Below are positions 18,886-28,713 of a stretch of DNA of 64,000 nt, in pieces. The position numbers and the translations under genes were made by a program. Numbering within the stretch: position 1 is the stretch's first letter; every line of letters begins with the position of its first letter. The stretch is from Bradyrhizobium icense (GTDB lineage: Bacteria; Pseudomonadota; Alphaproteobacteria; Rhizobiales; Xanthobacteraceae): positions 4,340,001-4,404,000 of the forward strand of contig NZ_CP016428.1 of the NCBI RefSeq assembly GCF_001693385.1, given 5' to 3'. Under the pieces are notes generated by a model. It was given only the letters and a program-made list of their open reading frames with translations. It was not told where the DNA came from and did no database searches.

Positions 18886-21192
18886 ATGGCTGGCGTGTTT
18901 CCTGTTCAAGGATTTGGATTCCTCTCCAACTACAATGGTGCATTCGTCGCCAGTTCCGCGCTCGCCGCCATGCAGGCGATCGCGGGCACCAATGCAAACT
19001 CGATCGAGCTCGCTCCACGGCTCTTTATGCAAACCAGGACGTCGAATGACGTCTTCGCCGATCCCAACAAGACCGAGAGCGACGCCAACATTCTCCAGGC
19101 TATGGCAAATGCGCAGGCGCTCGGCCTTTCGGTCACGCTGAAGCCCATGGTCTCGGCCCTCGACGGCTCGCTTGCATACGTGCTCAATCCGAGCGATCCC
19201 GCCGCTTTCTTTGCTTCCTACAAGAGCCATATGGTTCACATGGCTGAAATCGCCGAACAAGCAGGAGTCGCCATGCTTGTGATCGGCAATGAGCTGGGCA
19301 AGCTCTCCGGACCGCAATATCGAAGCTACTGGGTCGACCTCATCGATTCCGTACGCGCCGTGTTCCACGGCGAGATCACCTATGCAGCCGCAACCGACGA
19401 AGCCATCAATGTCAGCTTTTGGGACAAGGTCGATGTCATCGGAATCAACGCCTATCCGCCGCTGACGACGACAACCGATCCGACCGTCGAGGAGATGGTC
19501 AATGCGTGGAACAGCATGTCCACGGACGACTACTGGGCGAAGGTGATGAATCACATGTCGCCGGTCGATTTCTTCCATTCCCTTGCCTTGCAGTACGACA
19601 AGCAGGTGTTCTTCACCGAAACCGGCTATCGCAGCCTCGACGGAACCAATATCAGCCCAGGTGGCTGGGCCGACGGCACGACGGAGGATGTGCAGGAGCA
19701 ATACGATGCCTTCAACGCCTTCTTTCAGGTGTGGGGATCGGAAGGCGGAAGCTGGTTCAGGGGCGCCTCGATCTGGAACTGGGATACGAACAACAAATAC
19801 TCGCCGATCGGCTACTCGCCCCAAGGTAAGCCAGCGCAGGAGTTGATTACCGAATGGTACGGCGGTCAGCACCAGCCGCCAGGCCAGACGCTGACGGGTT
19901 CTCCCTCTGCCGATTTGATGGATGTCGGCGGCGGCAATGACGTGCTGTCGGGCGGCGTCGGCAACGACACGATCAAGGCAGACGGGGGCGACGACACCAT
20001 TACCGGCGGCCCCGATACAATTCCGAAACTCACCGAGACGTCAGTCACGGTGACGGGCTACAGCTCCGTCGTCGACGGCGTCGGCGCCAAAATGCAGTTC
20101 CTGATCAACGGACAGCAGATCGGCAGCACCGTCGAATTCCACGGCGCGACCGATCCATCGGGCTTTCAGACCTTCACCTTCACATTCCCTAATCCGAGCA
20201 GCATATCGAGTCTCGACCTCGCCTTCATCAACGACTTCACTAACGCCAATGGCGACCGCAACCTTTACATCAAGGATATCACCGTCAACGGTGAGCATCT
20301 GTCGGTTGCCGATGCAGTCAACCCGAGCTCGCCGGGCACCTGGAACCTCTATCACAACAAGTCAATCCACTACGACATGACCGGCCGCCAAGCCCTATTC
20401 TTCGGATCGTCGACCGACGATGACATTCTTGAAGGAGGCGCCGGCAACGACGCGATCAACGGCGGCGCCGGGACGGACATCATCCAGGGCGGCGCGGGCA
20501 ACGACACCATCAACGGCGGTCCCGGCGCGGATGTGATCCACGGCGGGGCAGACGACGACACGATCAACAGCGGCGCCGGCATCGCCACGGCAACCGATCA
20601 ACTCTACGGCGACGACGGCAACGACATCATCAAGGCCAGCGCCGGCGACACCGGCGCCCGGCTAGACGGCGGCAGCGGCAAGGACCAGCTCTATGGCAGT
20701 TGGGTAGCGAATGTCCTGAATGGCGGTGACGGCAATGATTATCTCTCCGGCGGCGGCGGATTGGACGTCATGCATGGCAATGCCGGTGATGACCAACTGA
20801 AAGGCGGCCCGGCGGCAACCCAAATGTTCGGAGACGACGGCAACGACAGCCTGCAGGGCGGTACCGGCAGCGAGTTCCTGTACGGCGGCAGCGGTAACGA
20901 TCGGCTGACCGGTAGCGCAGGGAACGATTATCTGGCTGGCGGCACCGGCAACGACACATTCGTGTTCGCCCCCAACTTCGGCAAGGACACCGTCGCCGAT
21001 TTCCAGAACACCGATGGCGTGCAGGACATCATTCAGTTCAGCAAGACGATGTTTGCCGACTTCAGCGCGCTGCAATCGCACATGGCCGAGGTCGGCACCA
21101 GCGTCGTGATCACGGTCGACGCCAACAACACGATCGAGATTCAGAACAAGACAATGAGCCAGCTCCACGCCAGCGATTTTCTGTTCGTCTGA
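18886..21192 (+). CDS. Secreted GH113-like glycanase with carbohydrate-binding module and RTX repeats
   Basis: A 768-residue modular protein. Residues about 1-330 form a clan-A TIM barrel most like family GH113 (beta-mannanase type): LGLSVTLKPMV, the acid/base Glu136 in VIGNELG, FWDKVDVIGINAYPPL, and the nucleophile Glu245 in FFTETGYRS. A first short RTX block follows (about 340-370, GGGNDVLSGG). Next is a beta-sandwich (about 379-492) resembling the CBM36/60 xylan-binding type, then a long run of GGxGxDxxx calcium-binding repeats (about 510-705), and a C-terminal segment typical of type-I secretion signals. There is no N-terminal signal peptide, which fits type-I export. No ABC/MFP secretion genes lie nearby. 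Mannan or xylan is the inferred substrate. Confidence 0.85.
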   Translation: MAGVFPVQGFGFLSNYNGAFVASSALAAMQAIAGTNANSIELAPRLFMQTRTSNDVFADPNKTESDANILQAMANAQALGLSVTLKPMVSALDGSLAYVLNPSDPAAFFASYKSHMVHMAEIAEQAGVAMLVIGNELGKLSGPQYRSYWVDLIDSVRAVFHGEITYAAATDEAINVSFWDKVDVIGINAYPPLTTTTDPTVEEMVNAWNSMSTDDYWAKVMNHMSPVDFFHSLALQYDKQVFFTETGYRSLDGTNISPGGWADGTTEDVQEQYDAFNAFFQVWGSEGGSWFRGASIWNWDTNNKYSPIGYSPQGKPAQELITEWYGGQHQPPGQTLTGSPSADLMDVGGGNDVLSGGVGNDTIKADGGDDTITGGPDTIPKLTETSVTVTGYSSVVDGVGAKMQFLINGQQIGSTVEFHGATDPSGFQTFTFTFPNPSSISSLDLAFINDFTNANGDRNLYIKDITVNGEHLSVADAVNPSSPGTWNLYHNKSIHYDMTGRQALFFGSSTDDDILEGGAGNDAINGGAGTDIIQGGAGNDTINGGPGADVIHGGADDDTINSGAGIATATDQLYGDDGNDIIKASAGDTGARLDGGSGKDQLYGSWVANVLNGGDGNDYLSGGGGLDVMHGNAGDDQLKGGPAATQMFGDDGNDSLQGGTGSEFLYGGSGNDRLTGSAGNDYLAGGTGNDTFVFAPNFGKDTVADFQNTDGVQDIIQFSKTMFADFSALQSHMAEVGTSVVITVDANNTIEIQNKTMSQLHASDFLFV

Positions 21193-21233
21193 GGTCTATT
21201 GGGACAAGTCCCACGCCGATAGGCATCGCGCGG

Positions 21234-21620
21234 CTACTCCGCGCGGTGACACACGGCCTCGACCTTGTTGCCGTCGGGGTCGCGCAGGAAGGCGCCATAG
21301 TAGGCGGCATGATAGTGGCGCAGGCCGGGCGGGCCGTCATCGGTGCCACCGGCGGCAATGCCGGCGCGCCAGAACGCGTCGACCTCGACTCGCGATTTTG
21401 CCTTGAAGCACCAGTGGCGGCTGGAGGCTTCGTCCGGTTCCGCGCCCCTGTAGATGGCGATGTAGACGCGGTCCGGAAACTCCGCGTCGGCGCGTTCGCC
21501 ATAGCCGAGCCAGCGGTCGCTGCGGCCGACCTTGACGACATCGAGCGCCGCCATGATCGCGTCGTAGAAGCGCTCAGCGGCGGCGAAATCGGATACCGTG
21601 ATGGAGACGTGGTCCAGCAT
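21234..21620 (-). CDS. VOC-family (glyoxalase-fold) protein
   Basis: A 128-residue vicinal-oxygen-chelate protein of the lactoylglutathione-lyase-like group. It begins MLDHVSITVSDFAAAERFYDAI, typical of the first beta-alpha-beta module, and ends with the second module containing HYHAAYYGAFLRDPDGNKVEAVCH, where the late Glu is the usual metal ligand. Start at 21620 is supported by GAGGAA upstream; the frame is open 11 codons further without a site. Converges with the glycanase gene (41 bp apart). Reaction unknown. Confidence 0.85.
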   Translation of the reverse strand: MLDHVSITVSDFAAAERFYDAIMAALDVVKVGRSDRWLGYGERADAEFPDRVYIAIYRGAEPDEASSRHWCFKAKSRVEVDAFWRAGIAAGGTDDGPPGLRHYHAAYYGAFLRDPDGNKVEAVCHRAE

Positions 21621-21667
21621 CGATCCGTTCCTCGATGATGACTCAAACTGCATCAGTCAGCCATCAT

Positions 21668-24535
21668 TCAGGACGCCAGCCTCAACCGCTCCAGCGCTTC
21701 CTGCAGTTTCGCCTTGCGCGCCACCGCCGCCTCGCGCTTTTCCTTTTCCTCCTCGACGATCTCTTCGGGCGCATTCGCCACGAATTTCTCATTGCCGAGC
21801 TTGGCGTCGACGCGCTTGATGTCGGCGTCGGCTTTGACGATTTCCTTGTCGAGACGGGCTTTTTCCGCCGAAAGGTCGATCACGCCCTTGAGCGGCAGCG
21901 CCACGACTTCGCCGCGCACGAGCAACTGCACCGCGCCTTCCGGCGGGCGGTCGGCGAATGAAATCTCGGCCAGCCGAGCCAAGCGTTTCACGATGTCGTT
22001 CCAGCGCTGCGCGCGCTCCTTCGTCTCCGTTGACGCACCCGACAGCACCAGCGGGATCAGCGTGGCCGGCGGGATGTTCATTTCCGAGCGCACCGAACGG
22101 ATGGCGGTGACGAGGTCGACCACCCAGCCGATTTCGGCCTCGGCGGCGGGATCGCTGAAATCGCCGGCATCGAGCGCGGCCATGGCCGGTGCGATCAGCG
22201 GATCGCCGGGCCCGGCCATCGCCATCGCGGCGATCTGCTCTGGTGTGACCGAACTCGCCTTGCGCGGCCACTCGGCCAGTACCAGCAGGCCGTCGCGCTT
22301 CGCCGTCACCGCCCAGAGCTCTTCGGTGATGAAGGGCATGAACGGATGCAGCAATTTGAGGATCTCGTCGCGCGCCCAGGCGATCATGGCGCGGGTCTCG
22401 GTTTTCGCCGCGCCCTCCTCGCCCATCAGCACCGGCTTTGCGAGTTCGAGATACCAGTCGCAATAGACGTTCCAGACGAAGCGGTAGATCGCATTCGCCG
22501 CATCGTTGAAGCGATAGCCCTCGATCGCCTCGGTGACCTCGCGTGTGGCACGCGACGTCTCATGCGCGATCCACCTATTCAGGGTCTCCCTGGCGTTCAC
22601 GGGATCGAAGCCGTCCGGCTTCTCGCAGCCGTTCATCTCGGCAAAGCGGCAGGCGTTCCAGAGCTTGGTCGCGAAATTGCGATTGGTTTCGACCAGTTGC
22701 GGCGAAAGCTTGATATCGTGGTTGTGAGCCGCGCCGCGTGCCAACGCGAAGCGCAGCGCGTCCGCGCCAAAATCGTCGATGACGCCCAAGGGATCGATGA
22801 CGTTGCCTTTCGACTTCGACATCTTCGCGCCCTTCTCGTCGCGGACGAGGCGGTGGATGTAGACGGTCGAGAACGGCGCCTCCTTCATGAAGTGCAGGCC
22901 CATCATCATCATCCGGGCGACCCAGAAGAAGATGATGTCCCATCCCGTGACGAGGACGTTGGTCGGGTAGTAACGCTTCACTTCCAGCGTTTCGTCCGGC
23001 CAGCCGAGCGTCGAGAACGGCCACAGTCCGGACGAGAACCAGGTGTCGAGCACGTCCTCGTCGCGCGTGATGAACCCATCGCGCTTGGCGGGATCCAGCG
23101 CCATCTCGCGCCCCTGCTCCGGCGTGATGACTTCCTGCTCGACGTAATAGCCGAGCGCGTTGCCGACGGCTTCATCTTCGGTCTCGGCGACGAACACCTT
23201 GCCGTCCGGCCCGTACCACGCCGGGATCTGGTGGCCCCACCAGAGTTGGCGCGAAATGCACCAGGGCTGGATGTTTTCCATCCATTCGAAATAGGTCTTT
23301 TCCCAGTTCTTCGGCACGAAGCTGGTCGCGCCCGAACGCACGGCCGCGATTGCCGGCTGCGCCATCGTCTTCGCGTCGACATACCACTGGTCGGTCAGAT
23401 AGGGCTCGATGACCACGCCGGAACGGTCGCCATGCGGCACCACGTGCGTGTTGGGCTCGATCTTTTCCAGGAAGCCGAAATCTTCCAGCCGCGCCACGAT
23501 CGTCTTGCGCGCGGCGAAGCGATCGACATTGTGCAGCTCTTCCGCAAGCATCAGCGCGCCCTCGGGCAGCCCGCGCAGATAATCCTCATTGTCGACGAGG
23601 GCCATGCAGCTCTCGCGGTCGAACACGTTGATCTGCGGCAGGCCGTGACGCTTGCCGACCTCGAAGTCGTTGAAGTCGTGCGCCGGCGTGATCTTGACCG
23701 CGCCCGATCCCTTTTCGGGATCGGCGTAGTCGTCGCCGATGATCGGGATGCGGCGGCCGACCAGCGGCAGGATCACATGCTGCCCGATCAGGTGCCCGAT
23801 CCGCTCGTTCTCCGGATGCACGGCAACCGCGGTATCGCCCAGCATCGTTTCGGGGCGCGTGGTCGCGACCACGATGAAGGTCGTGGGATCGTCGGGGCTG
23901 AATGTCTTGCCCGCGATCGGATAGCGCAGATACCAGAGGCTGCCCTTGACCTCGACCTGCTGCACCTCGAGATCGGAGATCGCGGTGAGCAGTTTCGGGT
24001 CCCAGTTCACCAGCCGCTTGTCTTTGTAGATCAGGCCTTCGCGGTGCAGCTCGACGAAGACTTTCACGACGGCGCGCGACAGCCCCTCGTCCATCGTGAA
24101 GCGTTCGCGCGACCAATCGCAGGAGGCGCCGAGGCGCTTCAACTGATTGACAATGGTGTCGCCGCTATCCGCCTTCCACTGCCAGACGCGCTCGAGGAAT
24201 TTGGCGCGGCCGAGGTCGCGCCGGCCCGGCTCCTGCCGTTCCATCAATTGACGCTCGACCACCATCTGGGTGGCGATGCCGGCATGGTCGGTGCCGGGCT
24301 GCCACAGCACGTCGCGGCCGCGCATGCGCTCGAAGCGGCAGAGAACGTCCTGCAGCGTGTTGTTCAGCGCGTGGCCCATATGCAGCGAGCCCGTCACGTT
24401 CGGCGGCGGAATCACAATGGTGAACGGCGCGGCGTCTTTCCGTTCCGGGCGGCCCGCCTTGAACGCGCCGCTTTCCTCCCAGATCCGGGACATACGGCTT
24501 TCGATATCGGCGGGCTGGTAGTTTTTTTCGATCAT
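21668..24535 (-). CDS. valS: Valyl-tRNA synthetase
   Basis: Class-I aminoacyl-tRNA synthetase charging tRNA-Val, 955 residues. The HIGH-type signature appears as PPNVTGSLHMGHALNN near residue 48, the editing domain follows, and the KMSKS loop is KMSKSKGNVIDPLG. The C-terminus has the coiled-coil arm typical of ValS (LDKEIVKADADIKRVDAKL). Length and order are normal. It is the distal gene of a pcm-tolC-popZ-valS neighbourhood common in alphaproteobacteria, separated from popZ by about 250 bp. Confidence 0.97.
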   Translation of the reverse strand: MIEKNYQPADIESRMSRIWEESGAFKAGRPERKDAAPFTIVIPPPNVTGSLHMGHALNNTLQDVLCRFERMRGRDVLWQPGTDHAGIATQMVVERQLMERQEPGRRDLGRAKFLERVWQWKADSGDTIVNQLKRLGASCDWSRERFTMDEGLSRAVVKVFVELHREGLIYKDKRLVNWDPKLLTAISDLEVQQVEVKGSLWYLRYPIAGKTFSPDDPTTFIVVATTRPETMLGDTAVAVHPENERIGHLIGQHVILPLVGRRIPIIGDDYADPEKGSGAVKITPAHDFNDFEVGKRHGLPQINVFDRESCMALVDNEDYLRGLPEGALMLAEELHNVDRFAARKTIVARLEDFGFLEKIEPNTHVVPHGDRSGVVIEPYLTDQWYVDAKTMAQPAIAAVRSGATSFVPKNWEKTYFEWMENIQPWCISRQLWWGHQIPAWYGPDGKVFVAETEDEAVGNALGYYVEQEVITPEQGREMALDPAKRDGFITRDEDVLDTWFSSGLWPFSTLGWPDETLEVKRYYPTNVLVTGWDIIFFWVARMMMMGLHFMKEAPFSTVYIHRLVRDEKGAKMSKSKGNVIDPLGVIDDFGADALRFALARGAAHNHDIKLSPQLVETNRNFATKLWNACRFAEMNGCEKPDGFDPVNARETLNRWIAHETSRATREVTEAIEGYRFNDAANAIYRFVWNVYCDWYLELAKPVLMGEEGAAKTETRAMIAWARDEILKLLHPFMPFITEELWAVTAKRDGLLVLAEWPRKASSVTPEQIAAMAMAGPGDPLIAPAMAALDAGDFSDPAAEAEIGWVVDLVTAIRSVRSEMNIPPATLIPLVLSGASTETKERAQRWNDIVKRLARLAEISFADRPPEGAVQLLVRGEVVALPLKGVIDLSAEKARLDKEIVKADADIKRVDAKLGNEKFVANAPEEIVEEEKEKREAAVARKAKLQEALERLRLAS

Positions 24536-24782
24536 GGCACTGCAATTGGGGATGTCGGGGGCGCTCTCGAGCGACCCGTCGCCGGTCCGCCGAGAGAATG
24601 CGCATCAAATCAACGTGGTAGCGCCCGGTTCTGATGTGATCGGCGCCGGGCCGCCCCTAGAAAGCCGCCACAGCGCCTCAAGTCAACCGGACAACTCGGT
24701 CGGGGGCCACAGGAAGCCGCGATAACGCCGGTTTGAATGTCCCGATAGGACCCGGATCGGCGGACGCCGGGGGCGCCTTGAG

Positions 24783-25484
24783 TTAGCGGCCGCGCGAAAC
24801 CCGCTCGATTTCGGCCTTGACGATCCGCTCCACCAATCCCGGCAGATTGTCGTCGAGCCAGGATTTCAGCATCGGCCGCAGCATTTCCTTGACCAGATCT
24901 TCCAGCGTCCGCGCGTTGTTGCTCAGCACCGTATTGGCCAGCGAATTGAAGGCGGACTCGACCGCGGAGACGGTGGAGCGCGACAAGATCGGCTGCTGAG
25001 GTGCTTCGAACGGCGGCGGCTCGTGAGCCGGCTGCCGTCCTCTGTTGGATTCGCTGAACTCGATGTCGTCCTCCGGCTCGATCTTGTTGAAGGAGGCTTT
25101 CGGCGGCGCCGGATCCGGCAGCGCCATCTCGTCGGTGAGCTCGAACACGTCGGCTTCCGGCTGCGGCGCCGGCCTGATTTCCGCCTCGGGCGTTGCCGCG
25201 TCCAGGCTCGCCAGCATCGCGTCGATGTCATCCTGGCTGTTGCTGGCGGCGGCTGGTTCGGGTGCAGGCGGCGGTGGCGGGGCCGGCTTCGGCGCAGGAG
25301 CCGGTTTCGGCGGGGGAGCAATCGCGGACGGCGGGATGTCCTTCATCACCGGTTTCGGTGCCGGCGCTGCGGTGGCCTCCGGCTTGGCAGCGGCAGGCTT
25401 TGCCTCGTCGTCGGCAATGATGCGACGGATCGACGCCAGAATCTCCTCCATCGAGGGCTCTTGGACCTTTGCAGGCTGCGTCAT
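24783..25484 (-). CDS. popZ: PopZ-like polar organising protein (DUF2497)
   Basis: Cell-pole scaffold protein that in Caulobacter anchors ParB-parS and recruits cell-cycle regulators. The 233-residue protein shows the PopZ pattern: a short conserved N-terminal helix (SMEEILASIRRIIADD), a long Pro/Ala/Lys/Glu-rich disordered middle (about 30-150), and C-terminal oligomerisation helices (RTLEDLVKEMLRPMLKSW, then LPGLVERIVKAEIERV). I start at MTQPAKV (25484); four further upstream residues are open. Position next to valS supports the assignment. Confidence 0.9.
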   Translation of the reverse strand: MTQPAKVQEPSMEEILASIRRIIADDEAKPAAAKPEATAAPAPKPVMKDIPPSAIAPPPKPAPAPKPAPPPPPAPEPAAASNSQDDIDAMLASLDAATPEAEIRPAPQPEADVFELTDEMALPDPAPPKASFNKIEPEDDIEFSESNRGRQPAHEPPPFEAPQQPILSRSTVSAVESAFNSLANTVLSNNARTLEDLVKEMLRPMLKSWLDDNLPGLVERIVKAEIERVSRGR

Positions 25485-25801
25485 CTCCGACTCCACATCG
25501 AAACCATTTTACACCAAAGCCAAGAGGGAATTGCCGGTTCCGGATATGCAGGCCGGGATTTTCACCGCACAAGCCTGACTTGTCCCCAGATCAAGCCCGC
25601 CCGCGACATCGCGCGAGAGGTCTGCTCCCCTTCAAAACGCAACCCGACGCGCGTCCGTGAGATGCAAAGACGCTGGCCGCGAATCGCTCAGCTCGCCCCG
25701 GAAACGGTACGTCATGGCCGCAAATGATTGCAAGCAAAGCGCCCGGCGCTTCAGGCGCCGGGCGACGAATTCCTCCGCCTGCGCGGAATATGCCTCAGGT
25801 A
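25485..25801. other. 317-bp intergenic region between tolC and popZ
   Basis: Contains the tolC terminator hairpin near its right end (25741-25763) and the popZ promoter region near its left end. I see no gene, RNA gene or repeat in the remainder. Confidence 0.4.
25741..25763 (-). terminator. Hairpin terminator after the tolC homologue
   Basis: Nine-base-pair perfect stem GCCCGGCGC / GCGCCGGGC with a five-base loop, 39 bases beyond the tolC stop. On the minus strand the stem is followed by GCTTTGCTT, a weak T-rich tail. It likely separates tolC from popZ transcription. Confidence 0.7.
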
Positions 25802-27226
25802 TCAGCGGCCGTCGGGTGTACGAACGCCGGCCCAGCTATCGCGTACCTGATGATAGTGCACGCTCGGGTCATAAACCGTCGTGGGCAGGTTGAGCACCTG
25901 CGGCGACAGACGGCCGATCGTGTTCAGCACGGAGTACGACGCCACCACGCGGTCATGCTGCGCGGTGACGAGCGCGACGCGCGCATTGACCAGCGCCTGC
26001 TGCGCGTTGAGCACGTCGAGCGTGGTGCGCTGTCCGGCCTTGGCTTCCTCGCGCACGCCGTTAAGCGCGATTTCCGACGCCTGCACCTGCGCCTGGGCGG
26101 AGGCGACCTGCGCTTTGCCGGCAACGAGCTGCCCCCATGCCGTGACCACGTTGGCACGGGTCTGGTCGCGGGTCTGGTCGAGAACGAGGCGCTGCTGCGC
26201 CACCGTTTCCTTGGACTGCCGGATCAGCGAATATTCGGCACCGCCCTGATAGATCGGCACCGAGAGCTGCGTGGTCACGGAGGCGCCGAACGAGCGGAAC
26301 TGGATCAGGCTCTGCTCATAGGACTGCTGCACCGCGGCCTGCACTGTGACGGTCGGCAGCAGCGCGCCTTCGGCGACCTTGACCTGGAGATAGCTGACGT
26401 CGATGCCGAACATCGCCGCGGTGACGTTCGGGTTTTGGATCAGGCCGAGCTCGACGGCGGCCGGCAGCGTCGACGGCAGGAAGCGGTCGACTGGCGAGCC
26501 CGGCGCCAGCGCCACCGGCTCGCTGCCGATGATGCGACGGAAGTTCGACCGCGTCGTGTTCAGGTTGGCTTCCGCGGTCAACAATTGAGTCTTGCCGGCA
26601 GCAAGCTGCGCCTCCGACTGCGCCACGTCGGTGCGCGTCACTTCGCCGACATTGAACCGGTCGCGGGTCTGTTTCAGCGTCTGCTCGAGCACGCGAACGT
26701 TGCTCTTCTGCACCTCGACGATGGCGGAATCGCGCAGATAGTCCATGTAGATCGTCGCGGCACTGAGCAACACGGTCTGCTCGAGCGCCCGCAGCGCTTC
26801 GCGTGCGCCGGAAACCTGGCCCTCCGCGGCCCGGGTCCTGTTTGCGGTCTGCTGGCCGTTGAACAGCGTCTGCGTGACGGTCCCACCGATGCTGCGCGGC
26901 GCATTGGCGCCGACAATAGGAGTTTTCACGAGCCTGGTTTCGTCACCACCCTGCGTGCTCAGCGTATCCGTATATTGGACGCCCGCGCTCGCCGTGACCG
27001 CGACTCTCGGGCGGTAGCCCGACAGCGCCTGCGGCACGTTCTCGTCGGTGACGCGCACCTGCGCGCGCTGTGCATTGAGCTGCGGATTGTTCTGATAGGC
27101 GCGCACCAGGGCCGCCTCAATCGTGTCGGCCAAAACGGGCGTCGAGCCCATGCATACTAATAGAAGGGCCGAAGCTGCAGCCCCGGCAAATGCCTTCACC
27201 CCACGCATCCCAAGCAATCCAATCAT
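25802..27226 (-). CDS. tolC: TolC-family outer-membrane channel protein
   Basis: Outer-membrane efflux/type-I secretion channel, 474 residues. An N-terminal signal peptide is visible (hydrophobic AASALLLVCMGSTPVLA, cleaved before DTIE). The repeated heptad-rich helices of the TolC tunnel recur twice: QNNPQLNAQRAQVRVTDEN with VAQSEAQLAAGKTQL in the first half, and IRQSKETVAQQRLVLDQ with RTTLDVLNAQQALVNAR in the second. It is distinct from the NodT-type lipoprotein at 50.6-52.1 kb. No ABC transporter or adaptor gene is adjacent; it may serve several export systems, possibly the RTX glycanase 6 kb away (inference). Confidence 0.92.
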   Translation of the reverse strand: MIGLLGMRGVKAFAGAAASALLLVCMGSTPVLADTIEAALVRAYQNNPQLNAQRAQVRVTDENVPQALSGYRPRVAVTASAGVQYTDTLSTQGGDETRLVKTPIVGANAPRSIGGTVTQTLFNGQQTANRTRAAEGQVSGAREALRALEQTVLLSAATIYMDYLRDSAIVEVQKSNVRVLEQTLKQTRDRFNVGEVTRTDVAQSEAQLAAGKTQLLTAEANLNTTRSNFRRIIGSEPVALAPGSPVDRFLPSTLPAAVELGLIQNPNVTAAMFGIDVSYLQVKVAEGALLPTVTVQAAVQQSYEQSLIQFRSFGASVTTQLSVPIYQGGAEYSLIRQSKETVAQQRLVLDQTRDQTRANVVTAWGQLVAGKAQVASAQAQVQASEIALNGVREEAKAGQRTTLDVLNAQQALVNARVALVTAQHDRVVASYSVLNTIGRLSPQVLNLPTTVYDPSVHYHQVRDSWAGVRTPDGR

Positions 27227-27456
27227 TCTGGTCCGCCCGGCCCACCATCATGTTCGCACATGATCATTAACCGAACGTCGCTTCACTCGAAGTGAGTCCC
27301 GGCTCACCTTATTCCGCACGTACGCTGGACGGAACACCCCCGCAAGCTAACGCCGTCGAAACTCTTCACGTGGGGCAATCCGGCCACACTTCTGATTTCG
27401 AAGGGGATTTAGACGGCCACGGGGGGCGAATATTGGGCGTGGGAAGGGCTGAAAGG

Positions 27457-28122
27457 CTAGAAAACGAAGGCCGGAACAAGTTCCATGCCGGGCAGCACCG
27501 GGGCAACGGCATCGAACAGCGTCCGGTGACCGAAATCGCCATGCGAACAGGTCACCATGGTGGCCCGCGCGGGCTGCGATATCGCAAAAACGCCCACCAA
27601 TCGGCCATCATTGCGCAATTGCCCGTAGAGTCGCTCCGGCACGATCTCGGTTGCGCCGTTCAGCACAATGACATCGTAGGGCGCGTTCGCCGGGTCGCCA
27701 TCGGCCGGTGCCGCAGTCCGGACCGTGACGTTTCCGCAGCCATTTCCGACCAGAATCGCCTGCGCCTTCGCCGCCAGCGCCGAATCGCTCTCCGTCGCGG
27801 TCACTTGGGCAGCGAATCGGGCAATCACGGCGGCGGCGTATCCGGTGGCGCAGCCGACCACGAGGACGCGATCGCTCTCCCTGATCTCGGCCGCCTGCAG
27901 CATCTTCGCCAGCACGGCCGGCTTGATCAGGAAGCGCTTGGCCGAGCCCCCTTCGCTGACGTCGAGATCGAGGTCCAGATAGGCCAGCGCCTGCTTGGTT
28001 TCGGGAACGAAGGCCTCGCGCGGCACCGCGAGCATGGCATCGATAATTCGGATATCGGTCACGTCGCTCGGACGCACCTGACCATCGACCATTTTCTGGC
28101 GCGCGGTCGCAAAACCGGACAT
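27457..28122 (-). CDS. pcm: Protein-L-isoaspartate O-methyltransferase family protein
   Basis: SAM-dependent methyltransferase of the PCMT family, 221 residues from the ATG at 28122 (MSGFATARQKMVDGQVRPSDV, the usual alphaproteobacterial start). Further signs are VPREAFVPE and VLVVGCATGYAAAVIA. The SAM loop reads GCATGY rather than the usual GTGSGY of repair-active enzymes, and the family in this genomic position is often divergent, so true isoaspartate repair is not certain. It sits upstream of tolC, 230 bp away, an arrangement conserved across alphaproteobacteria. Confidence 0.85.
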   Translation of the reverse strand: MSGFATARQKMVDGQVRPSDVTDIRIIDAMLAVPREAFVPETKQALAYLDLDLDVSEGGSAKRFLIKPAVLAKMLQAAEIRESDRVLVVGCATGYAAAVIARFAAQVTATESDSALAAKAQAILVGNGCGNVTVRTAAPADGDPANAPYDVIVLNGATEIVPERLYGQLRNDGRLVGVFAISQPARATMVTCSHGDFGHRTLFDAVAPVLPGMELVPAFVF

Positions 28123-28262
28123 AGGCGAAGACCCTGAAAGCATGCGGCGTTGCCGCCGGGGGAGCTGAAACCGGGCCATCTTTGGTACAAGCTCCCGCAA
28201 AACGCAACATGCGGGCGCCTGTTACGGGCCACCGCCGCCGGGGAAAAAGCCGCTGCCCTCGC

Positions 28263-28442
28263 CTACTCTATCGTGACGGCTAATCGGGCGATCAGTCGCG
28301 CGACCTCATCCAGATGCTCGTTGTCATGTTCTTCAACGGCTTGCGCGAGCCGACGCAGGCATTCGTCGTCGCTCATGGCGGGAACGTCGCTCGGAACGAT
28401 CGGCGGTGCCGCACGTGTCAGGTCGGTCACATTGGCAGGCAT
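28263..28442 (-). CDS. Small acidic hypothetical protein
   Basis: A 59-residue open frame starting MPANVTDLTRAAPP, preceded by GGGAG eight bases before the ATG. The C-terminal half (about 25-58) is an amphipathic, acidic helix (DDECLRRLAQAVEEHDNEH, then DEVARLIARLAV). I do not recognise a family. The same frame is open to 28511. It lies between pcm and tRNA-Asn and has no obvious partner. Protein-like composition and a good ribosome-binding site are the only support. Confidence 0.45.
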   Translation of the reverse strand: MPANVTDLTRAAPPIVPSDVPAMSDDECLRRLAQAVEEHDNEHLDEVARLIARLAVTIE

Positions 28443-28713
28443 CGAATCAACTCCCATGAAACCCGATACCAGGAAGGCTCCGGGCCGATTGAGTCGAATT
28501 GGCGGCCCCATCCAGGGCTCCTATAGACGACGCAATTGCCGGCGCCCGGTTCCGCCCGCCGTCTGCCCCGGGGACGAAAACGGCGACAAATCGTTGTAGC
28601 GCGGGGACTTTCCGGCCCTGCTTCAAGCAAGTGCAGGACCTGCGATTTGGTCCTTTGCAAGCCCGAAAGGCTTTGTTATACGCTGCCCGCTCGCGAACCT
28701 TTGTTTCGCCTAT

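Noticed and set aside
19898..21000. DNA-level tandem repeats in the glycanase gene as a CRISPR-like array
   Set aside because: The repetition is the nine-residue RTX protein repeat with degenerate codons, not identical repeats with unique spacers.
22346..24634. 762-codon open frame on the plus strand opposite valS
   Set aside because: It is the antisense shadow of a high-GC gene; composition is His/Arg/Asp-rich with no domain, and valS on the other strand is certain.
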